Assembly (NCBI GenBank): GCA_950295325.1 | Contig: OX485804.1 | Coordinates: forward strand, 65,760,033 to 65,820,032 | Length of the DNA: 60,000 bases | Direction of reading: 5' to 3' | Source: Polytrichum commune | Lineage: Eukaryota > Streptophyta > Polytrichopsida > Polytrichales > Polytrichaceae | Part shown: in pieces, positions 1 through 10,639 of the stretch | Layout: every line of letters starts with the position of its first letter | How positions within the stretch are numbered: the stretch's first letter is position 1 | Notes under the pieces: generated by a model | The model's database searches: none | What the model saw: the letters and a program-made list of their open reading frames with translations, nothing else | Told to the model about the DNA's origin: nothing | Made by a program: the position numbers and the translations under genes

Positions 1-280
1 TAATGTTTTTGTGTTTATAAATAAATACATGGATTTATGATCCACCCACGGAGTGTAGATAGATGGAAGATGTATTGCTATAGCTCGTTTCAGTAGTCCT
101 TAATCTTTTATCATCATACTGTTCAATAGTTTTGCATATGGCCTTTCTCTGAATTTGTAAGGTATTTCTGTAGTTGTGATGGGTTGTGTGATTTTTCTTG
201 ATATCCTGACAGGACTAAGGGCAGTTCTTTATTTGAAATTTGGTTGTGATGGTCATTTGTGATTTGAATTTTGTTTGCAG

Positions 281-896
281 GGACAGGAGGTGGTTTGGAT
301 ACAGAAGGGCGGTGGGCGATCCCTGACATAGTGGTGTCAGTTAGGAAGGTTGGTGAAGAACCTCAGATTGGTGTCATTCGGGATGCTCTCATGGTATATC
401 TGGACCTCATACTTGCTTTACTTTATATTGTATTGGTATTGTCTTTCATCTGGCAAGGTATATGAAGCAACTTACAGAGTAGCAAAAAATGTTCATATGA
501 TGCCTGACAGAACCGGAGCAGGGCTCGTTAACTCTTATGAATAATGACAGTTTCCTAGTCTTTTTGAAAGTGATGTTCGGAATCTTTGTTTTGCATACTC
601 TTCCCTGTATAGTTGATTAATATAAATAATCTTTGGTGTGCATCTTCTATCAGGATGGCACATGCAGAGTGGCCTTGGGCTCAGCAGGTGATGGAGACAT
701 AATCATGATTAGCCAAATAGAAATGGAGCTGGTGCCTCCCAAGAAAACAGACAAGATCAAGATTGTGTCTGGTGAATATCGGGGATGTACTGGAAAGCTT
801 ATGGGTATTGATGGAGCAGATGGTATAGTGAAATTAGATGATACACTAGATATCAGAATCTTAGATATGAGTTGTCTCAGCAAAATGGCCACATAG
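281..896 (+). CDS. SPT5: Transcription elongation factor SPT5, C-terminal end (last two exons, 5' part outside window)
   Basis: Two exons are seen: 281-393 (acceptor after ttgcag, donor gtatat) and 654-896 (acceptor tatcag, stop TAG at 894-896). They join in phase as ...DALM|DGTCRVALG. The peptide follows the conserved end of plant SPT5: an acidic linker, then GRWAIPDIVVSVRK, IGVIRDAL, CRVALGSAGDG, ELVPPKKTDKIKI, and a final KOW-type module (GEYRGCTGKLMGIDG, DGIVKLDD, ILDMSCLSKMA). From the family, SPT5 with SPT4 forms DSIF, the RNA polymerase II elongation factor, and the last KOW domain contacts the polymerase and emerging RNA. The stop falls within about one residue of where I recall angiosperm SPT5 ending, so the gene looks intact and uses the standard code. 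A strong donor-like GTAAGT follows at about 904, so the 3' UTR may be spliced. Confidence 0.9.
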
Positions 897-1019
897 GCCT
901 TTGTAAGTATTCTAGATATAGTTCAGTCACTCATGAGAATTTGGCAGAGGCTTTTTACAAGGTGCCTTTGATGCCCTGGTACATTACCCAAAAGTGGAGC
1001 ACAAGCCCTCTTTACAACA

Positions 1020-1158
1020 GAACGTTGCAACAGAATATATACTGCAATTTCTCCTACAACGCCTGAAAGGCTGGAATTTTTTCTCAGAGGTCAGATAGTT
1101 TCTGTTACCCTCCTTACAGCTGAACGTTTCAACAGAATATATACTGCAATTTCTCCTA
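1020..1158. repeat. Direct duplication of 37 bp downstream of SPT5
   Basis: A 37-bp block beginning GAACGTT at 1020-1056 recurs at 1122-1158 with one substitution. The flanks (CTTTACAACA / CCTTACAGCT before, ..GCCTGAAA / ..ACCTGAAA after) are also related, so the duplicated unit is about 100 bp. It lies in the presumed SPT5 3' UTR or just beyond. Confidence 0.7.
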
Positions 1159-1332
1159 TCACACCTGAAATATACGTGTTAGTATTTGGAGTTATGAATT
1201 GCGCTGACATCTTACTCGAGTTCAATTTTTACTCACAAAAGTTCAATAGGTTGTTAGGATGCTATAGAACATACACTACATATGTAGGTGATTTGTTAAA
1301 CATTACATTCTCGTTGAATAGGTATAGCACTG

Positions 1333-1386
1333 TGTAACTCCAAAGAGTAACATGAACTAATTGGGATAATCAGTGTATCGTGAAGG
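1333..1386. repeat. Dispersed repeat shared with about 15653-15710
   Basis: The stretch around ACTAATTGGGATAA and CAGTGTA here resembles the one at about 15653-15710 (ACTAATTGGGATAAATCGGTGTA), both following a run like CTCCA-AAAGTAACA. The orientation is the same. This is probably a fragment of one old element family; its boundaries are not defined. Confidence 0.45.
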
Positions 1387-1752
1387 ATGAGTCCTTTTTG
1401 AAGGAGGTTGCTCTCATGTGTGTCTGTGCACAATCACCTTCCATTTAAAGGACTCTGAGGCTGCCTTCCATTCTCAGGTGTTGGGATAATGTGAACAGAA
1501 CACGATTTAGATTTTGTTTTCCTACCATGGATGTGTCTGGATAAAAACCAAAACTTGATTCATAACGAGGCCACCCTATGAGGTCAGTCATTCTCACGAA
1601 TCAGATGATGATTACCTGACTCAAGAAAGGTCTCGTGAGGTGCTTCGGTTGCACCAGAACATCAAACTGTCGTAGATAACAAAGATGTTTGCTCTGGAAG
1701 ATTGGTCTCTTTCAGTATATAATTTCTTTAGGTACAAAAGGGTGGCAAAAAC

Positions 1753-1824
1753 GGGTATTTGGTCTAGTGGTATGATTCTTGCTTAGGGTGCAAGAGGTCG
1801 GGAGTTTAATTCTCCCAATACCCC
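1753..1824 (+). tRNA. tRNA-Pro (anticodon AGG)
   Basis: A full cloverleaf can be drawn. The acceptor GGGTATT pairs with AATACCC, the D-arm holds TAGTGGTA, the anticodon stem CTTGC/GCAAG encloses the loop TTAGGGT with anticodon AGG at 1785-1787, and the T-stem GGGAG/CTCCC is perfect. The discriminator base C is followed by TCTTTT, a Pol III terminator. There is no intron and CCA is not encoded, as expected for a nuclear tRNA. The T-loop reads TTTAATT rather than TTCGATT or TTCAATT, so the B box is weakened at the normally invariant C56. The gene may therefore be poorly transcribed or a recent pseudogene, although all stems are intact. Confidence 0.75.
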
Positions 1825-1899
1825 TCTTTTCATTAAAGTTCTCTTTTTGGATAAAGGAGATTATCATGCCTCTTTTGTTCTTGAGATACTAAGGTAGTA

Positions 1900-4800
1900 A
1901 TGCCTAAAAGGAGCACTGTGCTTTAAGCAACACCTATTCTCATTCTTAAACCGTGAACAAGTGAATGTAACAATGCCATTAAGCAAGCCAAAAGTGACTA
2001 ATCATATGTGGCATCAAGTACAAAATAGCAGCACTTTGACCAATTGTAGTGGCGGAGTAAGAAAGGTGTAAGAATTCTCTGAGGGCACCAACTTTTGCCA
2101 ATCACAATGGCTAATTTAGGATCTATTCATTGAACGAGGCGGTGTAAGAAGTGTTTCACTTAAGTAACGAAGTAACGTGAGTGTACAAAAGGGTTATTAT
2201 TTGAGGCGTTAGCGTACATAGTATACATAAAGGATAGGTATTATTTTTCTCTAATGTGTATAATTTTTTTTTAAATTATAAAGATTTTTTTGAAATAAAG
2301 GGAGATGAATAAAAAAGGGCCCTAAGATTCAAAAGAAAAATTGACAATAAATGTGTTAGTCTCATCCAATTCACGTTTTCATCCATTATTGTCATTTGGT
2401 AATAGTCCTCAATGACTACCTTGTCCATTCTTGTCAGGGTTTGCATTTGTATTCCCTCCCTCCCATTGATGTGTGCAACTATGTTGCTCCAAGCTACTTT
2501 ATCAACATTTCAAATTGTTTTGAATATTTTCTATTGCAGTCACAAATACAATTTTCTTGATGTGGTTTCAATATGGAGGAATGAACAAAGTTACAACCTT
2601 TATACTCTAACTTTGGCCAAAAGTAATGATCATGGGTAAAAAGGCGACGCATTCGTTCAGGCAACCCGATTGCACATATGAATATGCATTTCTAGAAACC
2701 GACATAATTCATTCTAAGCATTGAAAGTAACTACCCAACTAAATAAAAAATAACCTAAGCAAAACTCAAACTTAGTGCTACCTTTGCTCTTAAAAGAGTG
2801 CTGGTTTGATGCTCTTTTGAGAAGGTCAATCAATCTAGGCTTGCTTCTTAATGTTATGGAGACACATGTTCACTTTCATGAAATCCAGATTTTGTGAAAT
2901 TGATACTCAATTTCATTTGTTTCCTAAATCAAACATACATTATTCCCTTTATTACTTCTTCTTCTAGAATATCATTCAAGATTTCCATTGTTAGTGGGCC
3001 AATCAATTCAGGGAATAGTAGTATTTCCTCGTACATCGATTTTGATTGTTATGGTGTGTATAGTTGTTTGTCATATAAATATAATATTTTTCATTTAAAA
3101 TCAAACTATTATATGCTCTTAAATCATCTTATGGATTTGTTTCAAGTGTGATATAATTCACAAATATCATGTGTTCTTATACATTTTATATGCTTTCAGT
3201 ATGGATAAGATGACCAAGAGGTGAAGGTCGTAATAAGTCACTGCATGGACAGTGAGAAAGTGGAAGATGATTGTTTTTTAAGTTGACATTTTTTTTGTTG
3301 CATATTATGGAAAAATTTATTGGAGTTGTTTTTCCTAAATAATAAGTGTTTATTATACCATGATAATGTATGTATTTTTTATTTGATTATTTCATAGATT
3401 AAGTTTTTTATTGTAATAATTAAACATAAAGAAATAATTATAATAAAAGTTTTGATAATTTTAAATATAAAAATTAGGTTATGTAGATGAGAGCCTAAGA
3501 AATTAATACAAAAGAATTACTGGTAAGTTATTTAGAGAGGGCTACGCTAAAATCATTGTATTACATAAGAGAATCAAAAAATGAAAAAAAAAGAGACTTG
3601 GTTCAAGGACGATGATATGAGATTCAAAAGCTAACTCTAGGGGATCCAAGATGATAAGATGCCAAGGCATCGAACGGGTGAAGGCAAGTTGATTTCACAA
3701 ATTGTTGATTGAGTCTAACTTTTAAGTTAGTATACCCTTAACCCTAAACCCTTAAAATGATGGATGGTGAGGCGCAAGTCCAAGAAGTAGCTCATCCACA
3801 CTACTTGAGGTGACCCCTTTAAAATGAAGGCTCAACTTCACCTTCTATTATTTCTTATTTCCGACTTGCACCTCGGAATTGCTCGAACTTTCCTTCTATC
3901 AACTTTATCTATCCTCCGGAAAACTCTCAACATTTAGCAAATAATTTAATTATCTTTATTAGAGTATAGTAATGTTGAGTGTCAGCCTATCTAGTACTTT
4001 TATATATAATTTATATGAAGAGTTGGAGTAGTAGCAAAATACTAAGATAGAAGGTGTTATAATTTCTATATCTTAAATAAAATTTTGTTTGGTTATGTTC
4101 ATTTTTCATCTTAAAATAAATTTAAGTTAGTAACTATTTTGTTGTTGTGAGATGATAATTAGTTTTTTAATGCATTGGAATGATGAAAGATCTTTAATTA
4201 GTAGAAAAGTGATAGATGATCATGGATTAGTATTGAGTAATTTGAAACCCTTATTATGTTAAAGCCACTTAAATTTAGAAGATCATCATGGCTTGTCACA
4301 CATCTATATTTTGCCAAACTTATATATCACATCTTTCTAATCCAAGTTGTCTTGTAGAAATTTAAAATTATATCTAAAATTTATAGATGTTTCGATAACA
4401 TCCATTTTCATTTAGAATAACTAACTTTAAAACCTCACCATGGTATCTTATTGACGTCGATTTTTACAAATCTTATATCTATAGGTAGGTTCTAAAGTTG
4501 TATTTCTATTTCAAGTTGTTTAATTTCATTCTAAATTTTTGAGATGAAATTATAAATTTTTTGATGAGGCAGCTCTAACATCTTAGGTTTTTTTTCTATA
4601 AGATTTTCTACCACTTATAAATAATTATAATAGACTTTAAGCTACAGTGGGATGCATTCTAGTGACTAAAATATATTTAAATGATCTAATTTTTTTAATC
4701 CGCAAAAACTAAGCTTGAATTGGATTTTGAGACATAAATTACGACTAACTAGATCCGTTTCACTCACAAGGACTTCCGTACTTTGATGTAGTTTTTTGTG

Positions 4801-5670
4801 ACTCAAAAATATGTACAATCCACTTTTGGCTTGGAACCCAAAGGATACAAATTTTACCTCACAACGTGTCATGCATCCTTTGACATACATTTTATACATG
4901 TGGCATACATTTTATCTCATGCAATGTATGTTATGCAAAACATTTGAAGTATCATTGTTTATTATATTATAACATGTTTTGCAATGAATAAACACAATTT
5001 GATTTATACACTAGCAGGATCTGCTCCCCTTCGTAAGCATTAAGCTTATTGAATGATCCTTTAGTAAATCCTTCAAGAAAGCTTTTATGTCTTTTCAATG
5101 AACGGCCACTGTTACATGCAAGAAATAATGTTGTGTTACTTTTTTCTTCTGAAATATGACCACATCTCTTGTAATTAATTCATTTTTGTTTGATCTTTGT
5201 ATATTTGAAATTTACGACTAAGTAATCTTGTAGACCAAGGTATTCTATTATGAATTTTGCAAGAGACTCATATAATAATGTCACCGTTTTCTTAATCTTA
5301 TGGGCTAGTTTGTTTTGTGTGTCATGTGAAAGCTTAAAATAACGAGTTGTATCATCAAGATTTTGATCAGATAAAAAAAAATTGTGATAACATGTCAAGC
5401 GGATCTACTTTGGAGTCAAGGCAAATTGGGTTTCCTATTTGACCAACATAATTAGCATCATCACAAAGATTGATGGGTGTGAACCCTTTGAGTGGTCCAC
5501 CACTCTGCGGGATCACTTTTAGTTAGAATGTTAGCATTAAAAGTTAGAATTGATAGGGAATTTAGGAAAAATTAGTTCATTTAGCATTTAGCCTAGAAGA
5601 AGGAAGGTCAAAATGAAACTAAGTAGTGCTAGAAGATAGCAAAGTAGAAAAAATGTGCTAGCTAGTAAAA
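1900..5670. other. Gene-free AT-rich stretch
   Basis: I see no convincing coding sequence. Long AT-rich runs dominate, and the short open frames have no recognisable motif or splice partner. At 2375-2440 a segment (TTTTCATCC..TTGTCATTTGGTAAT..CCATTCTTGT) is repeated in the same orientation at about 24720-24782, marking a dispersed repeat family. Confidence 0.5.
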
Positions 5671-5675
5671 ACAAC

Positions 5676-5750
5676 TAGCTAAGCAAATATTAGTAGATGC
5701 TAGTTATTAAGCAAATGTTAGTAGATGCTAGCTAAGCAAGTGTTAGTTTA
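5676..5750. repeat. Short tandem repeat (about 28-29 bp unit)
   Basis: A unit containing TAAGCAAATNTTAGTAGATG and GCTAG recurs about three times with small indels. The last copy ends in AGCAAGTGTTAG. It abuts the LTR-like block that starts at 5759. Confidence 0.6.
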
Positions 5751-5758
5751 TTAGTTAG

Positions 5759-6227
5759 TGTGAGGCACACAAGACTATTAGAGGTGGTTTAGGTAAGAAG
5801 ATAAAATCGGCGTGAAGAATTTTGAAGACAAAAAAGAAAGAGAGCAAGGGGGATACTTGCCCACTTGCCCCCTTGCCAACTCGATGGCGGAAAAATTAGA
5901 AAGATTTCTAAAGGTTTTTTGTCGGAGCCACCTCGGCGAGAGGGTGGCAACCTCAACCGGGAAAACCCCCGAGCCAAAATTTCGGGAAAGGGTTTGAAAA
6001 ATGGATCCGGTGGAGGAGGGGTCCAACCCTTTTGTGAGAGGATTTAAAAACCCCTCCTTCCACCTTGTAGCTCTCTTTCTTTCTCTAGTTTTTGGGCGAA
6101 GCCCTGCTTCAATGTAGTTAGGAAAAAATCCTTTAGCATGTATTCTCAATGGTCTAGAAGAAAGGCTTGAGAACCTCCTCTACTCTCTCTCTCCTAGTTA
6201 GGTTGTGTGTTTATTAACACACCAACA
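5759..6227. repeat. LTR-like promoter block (possible solo LTR)
   Basis: The segment starts TGTGAGGCAC and ends ACACCAACA, giving the TG...CA ends of an LTR. It contains a TATA-like GATTTAAAAACC followed by a pyrimidine-rich CTCTCTTTCTTTCTC stretch, as seen at the U3/R junction of plant LTRs, and its base composition is richer in GC than its surroundings. Overlapping short open frames on both strands (up to 123 aa) look like chance. No target duplication and no second LTR were found, so this is tentative. Confidence 0.35.
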
Positions 6228-6539
6228 AAATTATTCCTTCTTTTGTAGAGGTAGGTTGGATGGTAGAGTTTTGAGTAGAGGCATTATAGACCTCATCTGC
6301 CAATGCCCTGAAGGCTTAGTTCAAAAGCTAGAACAAGATACTTATCATTTTTCTCTTAGAGAGATTTCATATAGCTATCCATAGCCGTTTCCCATTTGTG
6401 ATTTGGTTGAGATGACAATTAGTTATGGATTTTCAAAGATGGAGTAGAAAAACTGGGTGGTCTTGTGGGTAGCGGCTGCTGGATCAGACCTGCGAGCCCA
6501 ATAGGAATTTTAATTCCAAGAAATTATATTTTTTCCAAG

Positions 6540-6910
6540 TAGAACTTTTGTGTAGCTTTCCAAAATGGCTTAGAACATTTGATTTGAGCGTGATTTGAAT
6601 TAGATATGAATTGTGCAAGATGGGACACATAGTTTGAGAACTTTTGGTTGACTGCTGCATTACAGAGGACCTGCTGGGTTCACTTCGGCTTACCTTTCTA
6701 ATCACATATTTTCATCAAATACATCTTTTTAATATCTCTCCAGGGTCATATAGAACGTTTGATTTGACTAAGATTTGAATTAGATATGAATTGTTGAAGG
6801 CGAGATACATAGTTTAAGCCTTCTTGATTGACTGCTGTGTTACAAGGAGTCCGCTGAATTTCTATTAGCTTAACCTGCTGATGTCATAATTTTTCTAGTT
6901 AGAGCTTGTT
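6540..6910. repeat. Two degenerate tandem copies, about 170 bp each
   Basis: TTTGATTTGAGC..GATTTGAATTAGATATGAATTG, then a segment like GGTTGACTGCTG, is found at about 6576-6660. It recurs at about 6748-6840 with many substitutions, and a third partial copy starts with ATAGCTTTCCAA at about 6910. This sort of internal repetition is common in long plant LTRs and their flanks. Confidence 0.5.
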
Positions 6911-7139
6911 CATAGCTTTCCAATGGTATAAGGAAAGCCTAGATCCAAGTAGTAAGGAATGTGCTATGAATTTTTGAAGTTAGAAGGTAGATACGTGGGT
7001 TGGAAGGGTCGGTTGAATCGACCTCACACTTCCAACCCTCATAACTTTTGCATTTCTTATCCGATTAGAGTGATTTTTAGATCATTGGAAAGATAATTTG
7101 GTGCACTAAGTATAAATATTATGCTTAGGATTAAATTAC

Positions 7140-9250
7140 AGGGCAGAATAACACTTTATATTTTAATTGTTAACTAAGGTACGCTTACTACCAAACTAGT
7201 TACAAAGAAGGAGGCAAGGTCGACGCTCGGAAAGTGGAGCAAGGAAGGAGGTAGCGGCTCGGCCTACATCAAGCCCAAATCAACCGAGGAAAATTGAGGT
7301 AAATTAACTAACCTTAAGCCTTCCATTTAGGATTGGAGGGAGCACGGCTAAGGTACGCATTTCTAAACCAACTCACCTATCTCGTAAGGTCAAGTGGCTT
7401 GACCACTTGACCGCCAAGGGAGTACCCAATTCCATTGTTTTCGGGGCCCTTGGTATGTTTTGTGGTAGTAACTTCATTTATTAGCAAGTTTCGTGTGTGG
7501 TAAGTCGGATTAATCACCGACACGACCACTCTGAATGTTGTTGGTGGAAAGGTGGGGTTAATGACCCGCGAATCTACTATTATGTTGTTGGCCCCATAGA
7601 TTGGGAGTAATGGCCCCAATTTATGAAGATTGCGCAACAGGTTGAACCTACAGGTCGCCCGTCACCCTGGTCCCATTGAGTTGCATTTCGTGGTCTATCC
7701 AGTGTAAACACATTTAACAATCAAAACATACAAAATAAATCGTAAACCCTTGTTGGCAAGAGACCTGAGGTAAGGGGTGATGCCTAATATGTTAATGTAG
7801 TAAGTTAGGACGTGCAAACAAAAGTAAGTAATTAAGAAGGAATTTGTGTGAAGGGTGGGACTTAGGCCAAGTTCCCCCGCTTAGAAAACTAAATAGAACT
7901 AAATAAAGAAATAGGAAGAATTGAATGGTCCATCAAATTGTCGTTATTCCGTTCGTTGAATTAGGGTGGTATGAGTCACACCCGGTTGGGTGTATCAGAA
8001 CCATCCCAATTCACAAATTAGGATTGCCTTGGTTTCAAGGTTGGTGCGTCTGCGCGTAGAATAGGTTGTAGGTTAAGGTTAGAACTAGATATGAAATTGG
8101 TTAGTGGAGTTTAAAGCCACACTAGTAAAAAACTAAGGCCTAACCTCCGGAGGTACTACGACGCATATTTAATCTCCCTTAAAAATCTAACTACTCACGT
8201 TATACACCTATCATCCGGGTTCGGCTTGGGCGCCTGCAAATGCAGGCCACCTTCACCGAAGGGCTTGTGTGATACTTTTAGGCTCCCTCGAAAGGGGGTG
8301 GCCCAAAAGTACCACAATGGGATCTTTAATTTTTTGTAGATTCGCAAAACATTGAGACAATGGAAGTGCTATTTGGGTTTGTAGGCTCAATTTTGGCCAT
8401 CGCCTAGCTTTAGAGCTTAAATTACTAAGTTAGTAAAGATTAGCGGCGATAGTCACTTAGAAGTTCACTGACAGTGTGAAAAAAGGGTAATAGCCGTTTT
8501 GCAGACGGTTGCAACCGCCTTCACCTCCCCCACTGATAAGAAGGAGGTGGCCATTGTCGAGACATGCTATTTTCAATTGAGTAGAATCTTACATAGTCTC
8601 AGCATAGGATAGTAATAAGCAGTGAACGTCGAAACTCAGTGATTGAGTTCGGCCATAGACACTTAGCCGGGCAAGATGCTTATAGGAATAGACACAGATG
8701 CAAGAGCCGAGTGATTCAAACTCTGATTTGACTTGGAAATTTGACAGTAGAAAGCAAACAAGTTGCTAAGTGCAAAAGTCTTTTGGAGTGGAAGTTTGAT
8801 TGTGTTTTGATTGATACTCATGAATAAAGGAAATGTCGTATGTGATTTTTGGCAATCGCCGTGAGCGTTGAAATAGATGTATCATCCACCAAGAGGGCGA
8901 AGAAGTTTAAGAGTGATGTCAAGATATTAGTAATGGTCGAAGTTTGAATATGGCCATAAACAAGAGAGGATCTTCTCTCAGTATGACGTAGAAGTTAAGG
9001 GCTATTGGCCATGAATGAAAACAAGGGCAATGGCCGGAAGAATGACAAAGAGTGTTGGCAAATAAGCAAATGAGTGGCAAAGTCTTGGAAGAAGGCAGTG
9101 TCATAGAGGCAAGGCCTTGGGCAATAGGCTGTGTCGAGGGAAGTAGAGAGAAAAAAACCAGCGAGGGCAAATAGCCTGAGAAGGGCAATCGCCTGCTGGA
9201 ATCAATGAGAGTGTCGAAGCTTTGGAGTAGGGCTATCGCATGTGCCCTCT
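7140..9250. other. Unassigned repeat-like stretch
   Basis: The composition is mixed and I recognise no gene. The phrase CTAAGGTACGC occurs twice (about 7175 and 7349) and there are several GGCAATNGCC phrases near 8860-9190, suggesting decayed element sequence. Open frames on the minus strand (7377-7637, 8919-9188) have no family resemblance. Confidence 0.4.
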
Positions 9251-9260
9251 TCCATGCACC

Positions 9261-9295
9261 TATATTCTATTCTATTCTATTCTATTCTATTATCT
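9261..9295. repeat. Microsatellite (TATTC)n
   Basis: Five to six units of TATTC, degenerating into TATTATCTATTATTC. Confidence 0.9.
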
Positions 9296-9599
9296 ATTAT
9301 TCTCCTTATTATTACAAACACAAACATTACATTCCTCTGCCTCTATATCTATGAATGTCAAGATACAAAGATCATAATGTTTATATCTACTTCGCCTTGC
9401 AGGTGTAATGACGGTTGCTAACCGTATCGCCTCAAACTCGGCATACACAAGGAGAATGAATTGATGAGGGGGGGACATTGCTTCCTTTATTTTTCTACAC
9501 ACAATATTTAAAAATGTTAAAAACAATTGGTGGAAGACTAAATAGTCCACAAAGAAAACCGAAATTTTAAAATCATTCAAACCAACAAACTTACGCACT

Positions 9600-10620
9600 C
9601 AAACGAGATTTCCTTGGAATTTTCCGAATAGGCTTGTCATCATCTTCGCATGCCATATTAATTGATTGTAAGCCATGGACAATAAGAGGTGGCAATGAAT
9701 CACACAAAGAGGCTCATATTGCGTCGAAAATTGCCGAGTCTCTCTCGAATGCAATAAGGTGTTGGCCACTACGACGGTAAACATGAATAAATGCACATGC
9801 AATAAATACAATCGAACACATCATAACATATTTGTCATGTATAAAAGACTTAAATTCTAAAACTTACAAAAAACAAAAAGAATTTATTTCTAATATGTAG
9901 ATGCATAAGCATCAAGGATAACATCTCTTGGTTTAGTCAATGCTTCAACAAGAAATTGCAAAGACTCTGTGTTTTTTTCATGTGCTCTTCTTCATGGGAT
10001 ATTTTTGTGCATCAATTGAGTCTTGGACATAGTACGATTGAACAAGATATCTAGGGCCCGCACTTTGATTGGAGATAGACCACCTACTTTGTTAAAAATA
10101 AATTGTGGACGGGCCTCCAATCGAAAAAATATTATGAGCCGAAACCGTCGAATCTATATACAATGTTGTATCTTCATTATTAGAAAATAGTTATTTATCA
10201 TGATATCAAACAACAAAAATAATCCACATATATTCGAAAAAAATACTTGAAGATTTAAGATAAGAGTATACCGTAAGTTTTGTATCTGTTGGCAGACACA
10301 ATGACAATTCATTTATTAACCACCAATTTTTTGCCAATAAAAATCCATATGAAGCAGCATATGCGCTAATATTATTCCTAATTGTTTTGAACTTCGGAAG
10401 AAATAATAATAATGAAGCATCATCTGTGAGAAAGCCATCTACAAATTCAAACAAACTTGTATTTTACAACTCCGGCATACTCAAGCATAAAATCCGGATC
10501 CACTTACGACTTTTGAGTGCGTAGGCCCTGTCATGTGCAAACTATTTAGAGGCGATATTTTCTACGAGTTCGAGTCCGTCGTGGTATCGCACTGCTTCCT
10601 TCGTATACTCCTTCAAACTC
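9600..10620 (-). pseudogene. Decayed beta-class DNA methyltransferase-like gene
   Basis: Several minus-strand segments align in order with the C-terminal half of N4/N6 DNA methyltransferases. The segment 10454-10206 has FVDGFLTDDASLLLFLP, then ASYGFLLAKNWWLINE, like the strand after the catalytic motif. About 9975-9899 encodes ESLQFLVEALTKPRDV followed by ILDAYAST, resembling the helix and motif I (usually D-x-F/Y-x-G-x-G). About 9790-9620 encodes RRSGQHLIAFERDSAIFDAI, resembling the strand whose acidic residue holds SAM ribose. Glycines of motif I are replaced by A/S/T, in-frame stops occur (TGA after DAI, TGA after KNIP) and exon borders are unclear. The call rests on motif order only and no catalytic DPPY/SPPY box was found. 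A second methyltransferase-like gene lies at 50-57 kb. Confidence 0.45.
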
Positions 10621-10639
10621 GAGTTTCTCGTTACCTGTA

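Noticed and set aside
5778-6149. 123-codon minus-strand open frame
   Set aside because: Overlapping open frames on both strands in a GC-balanced LTR-like block, with no family likeness; probably chance.
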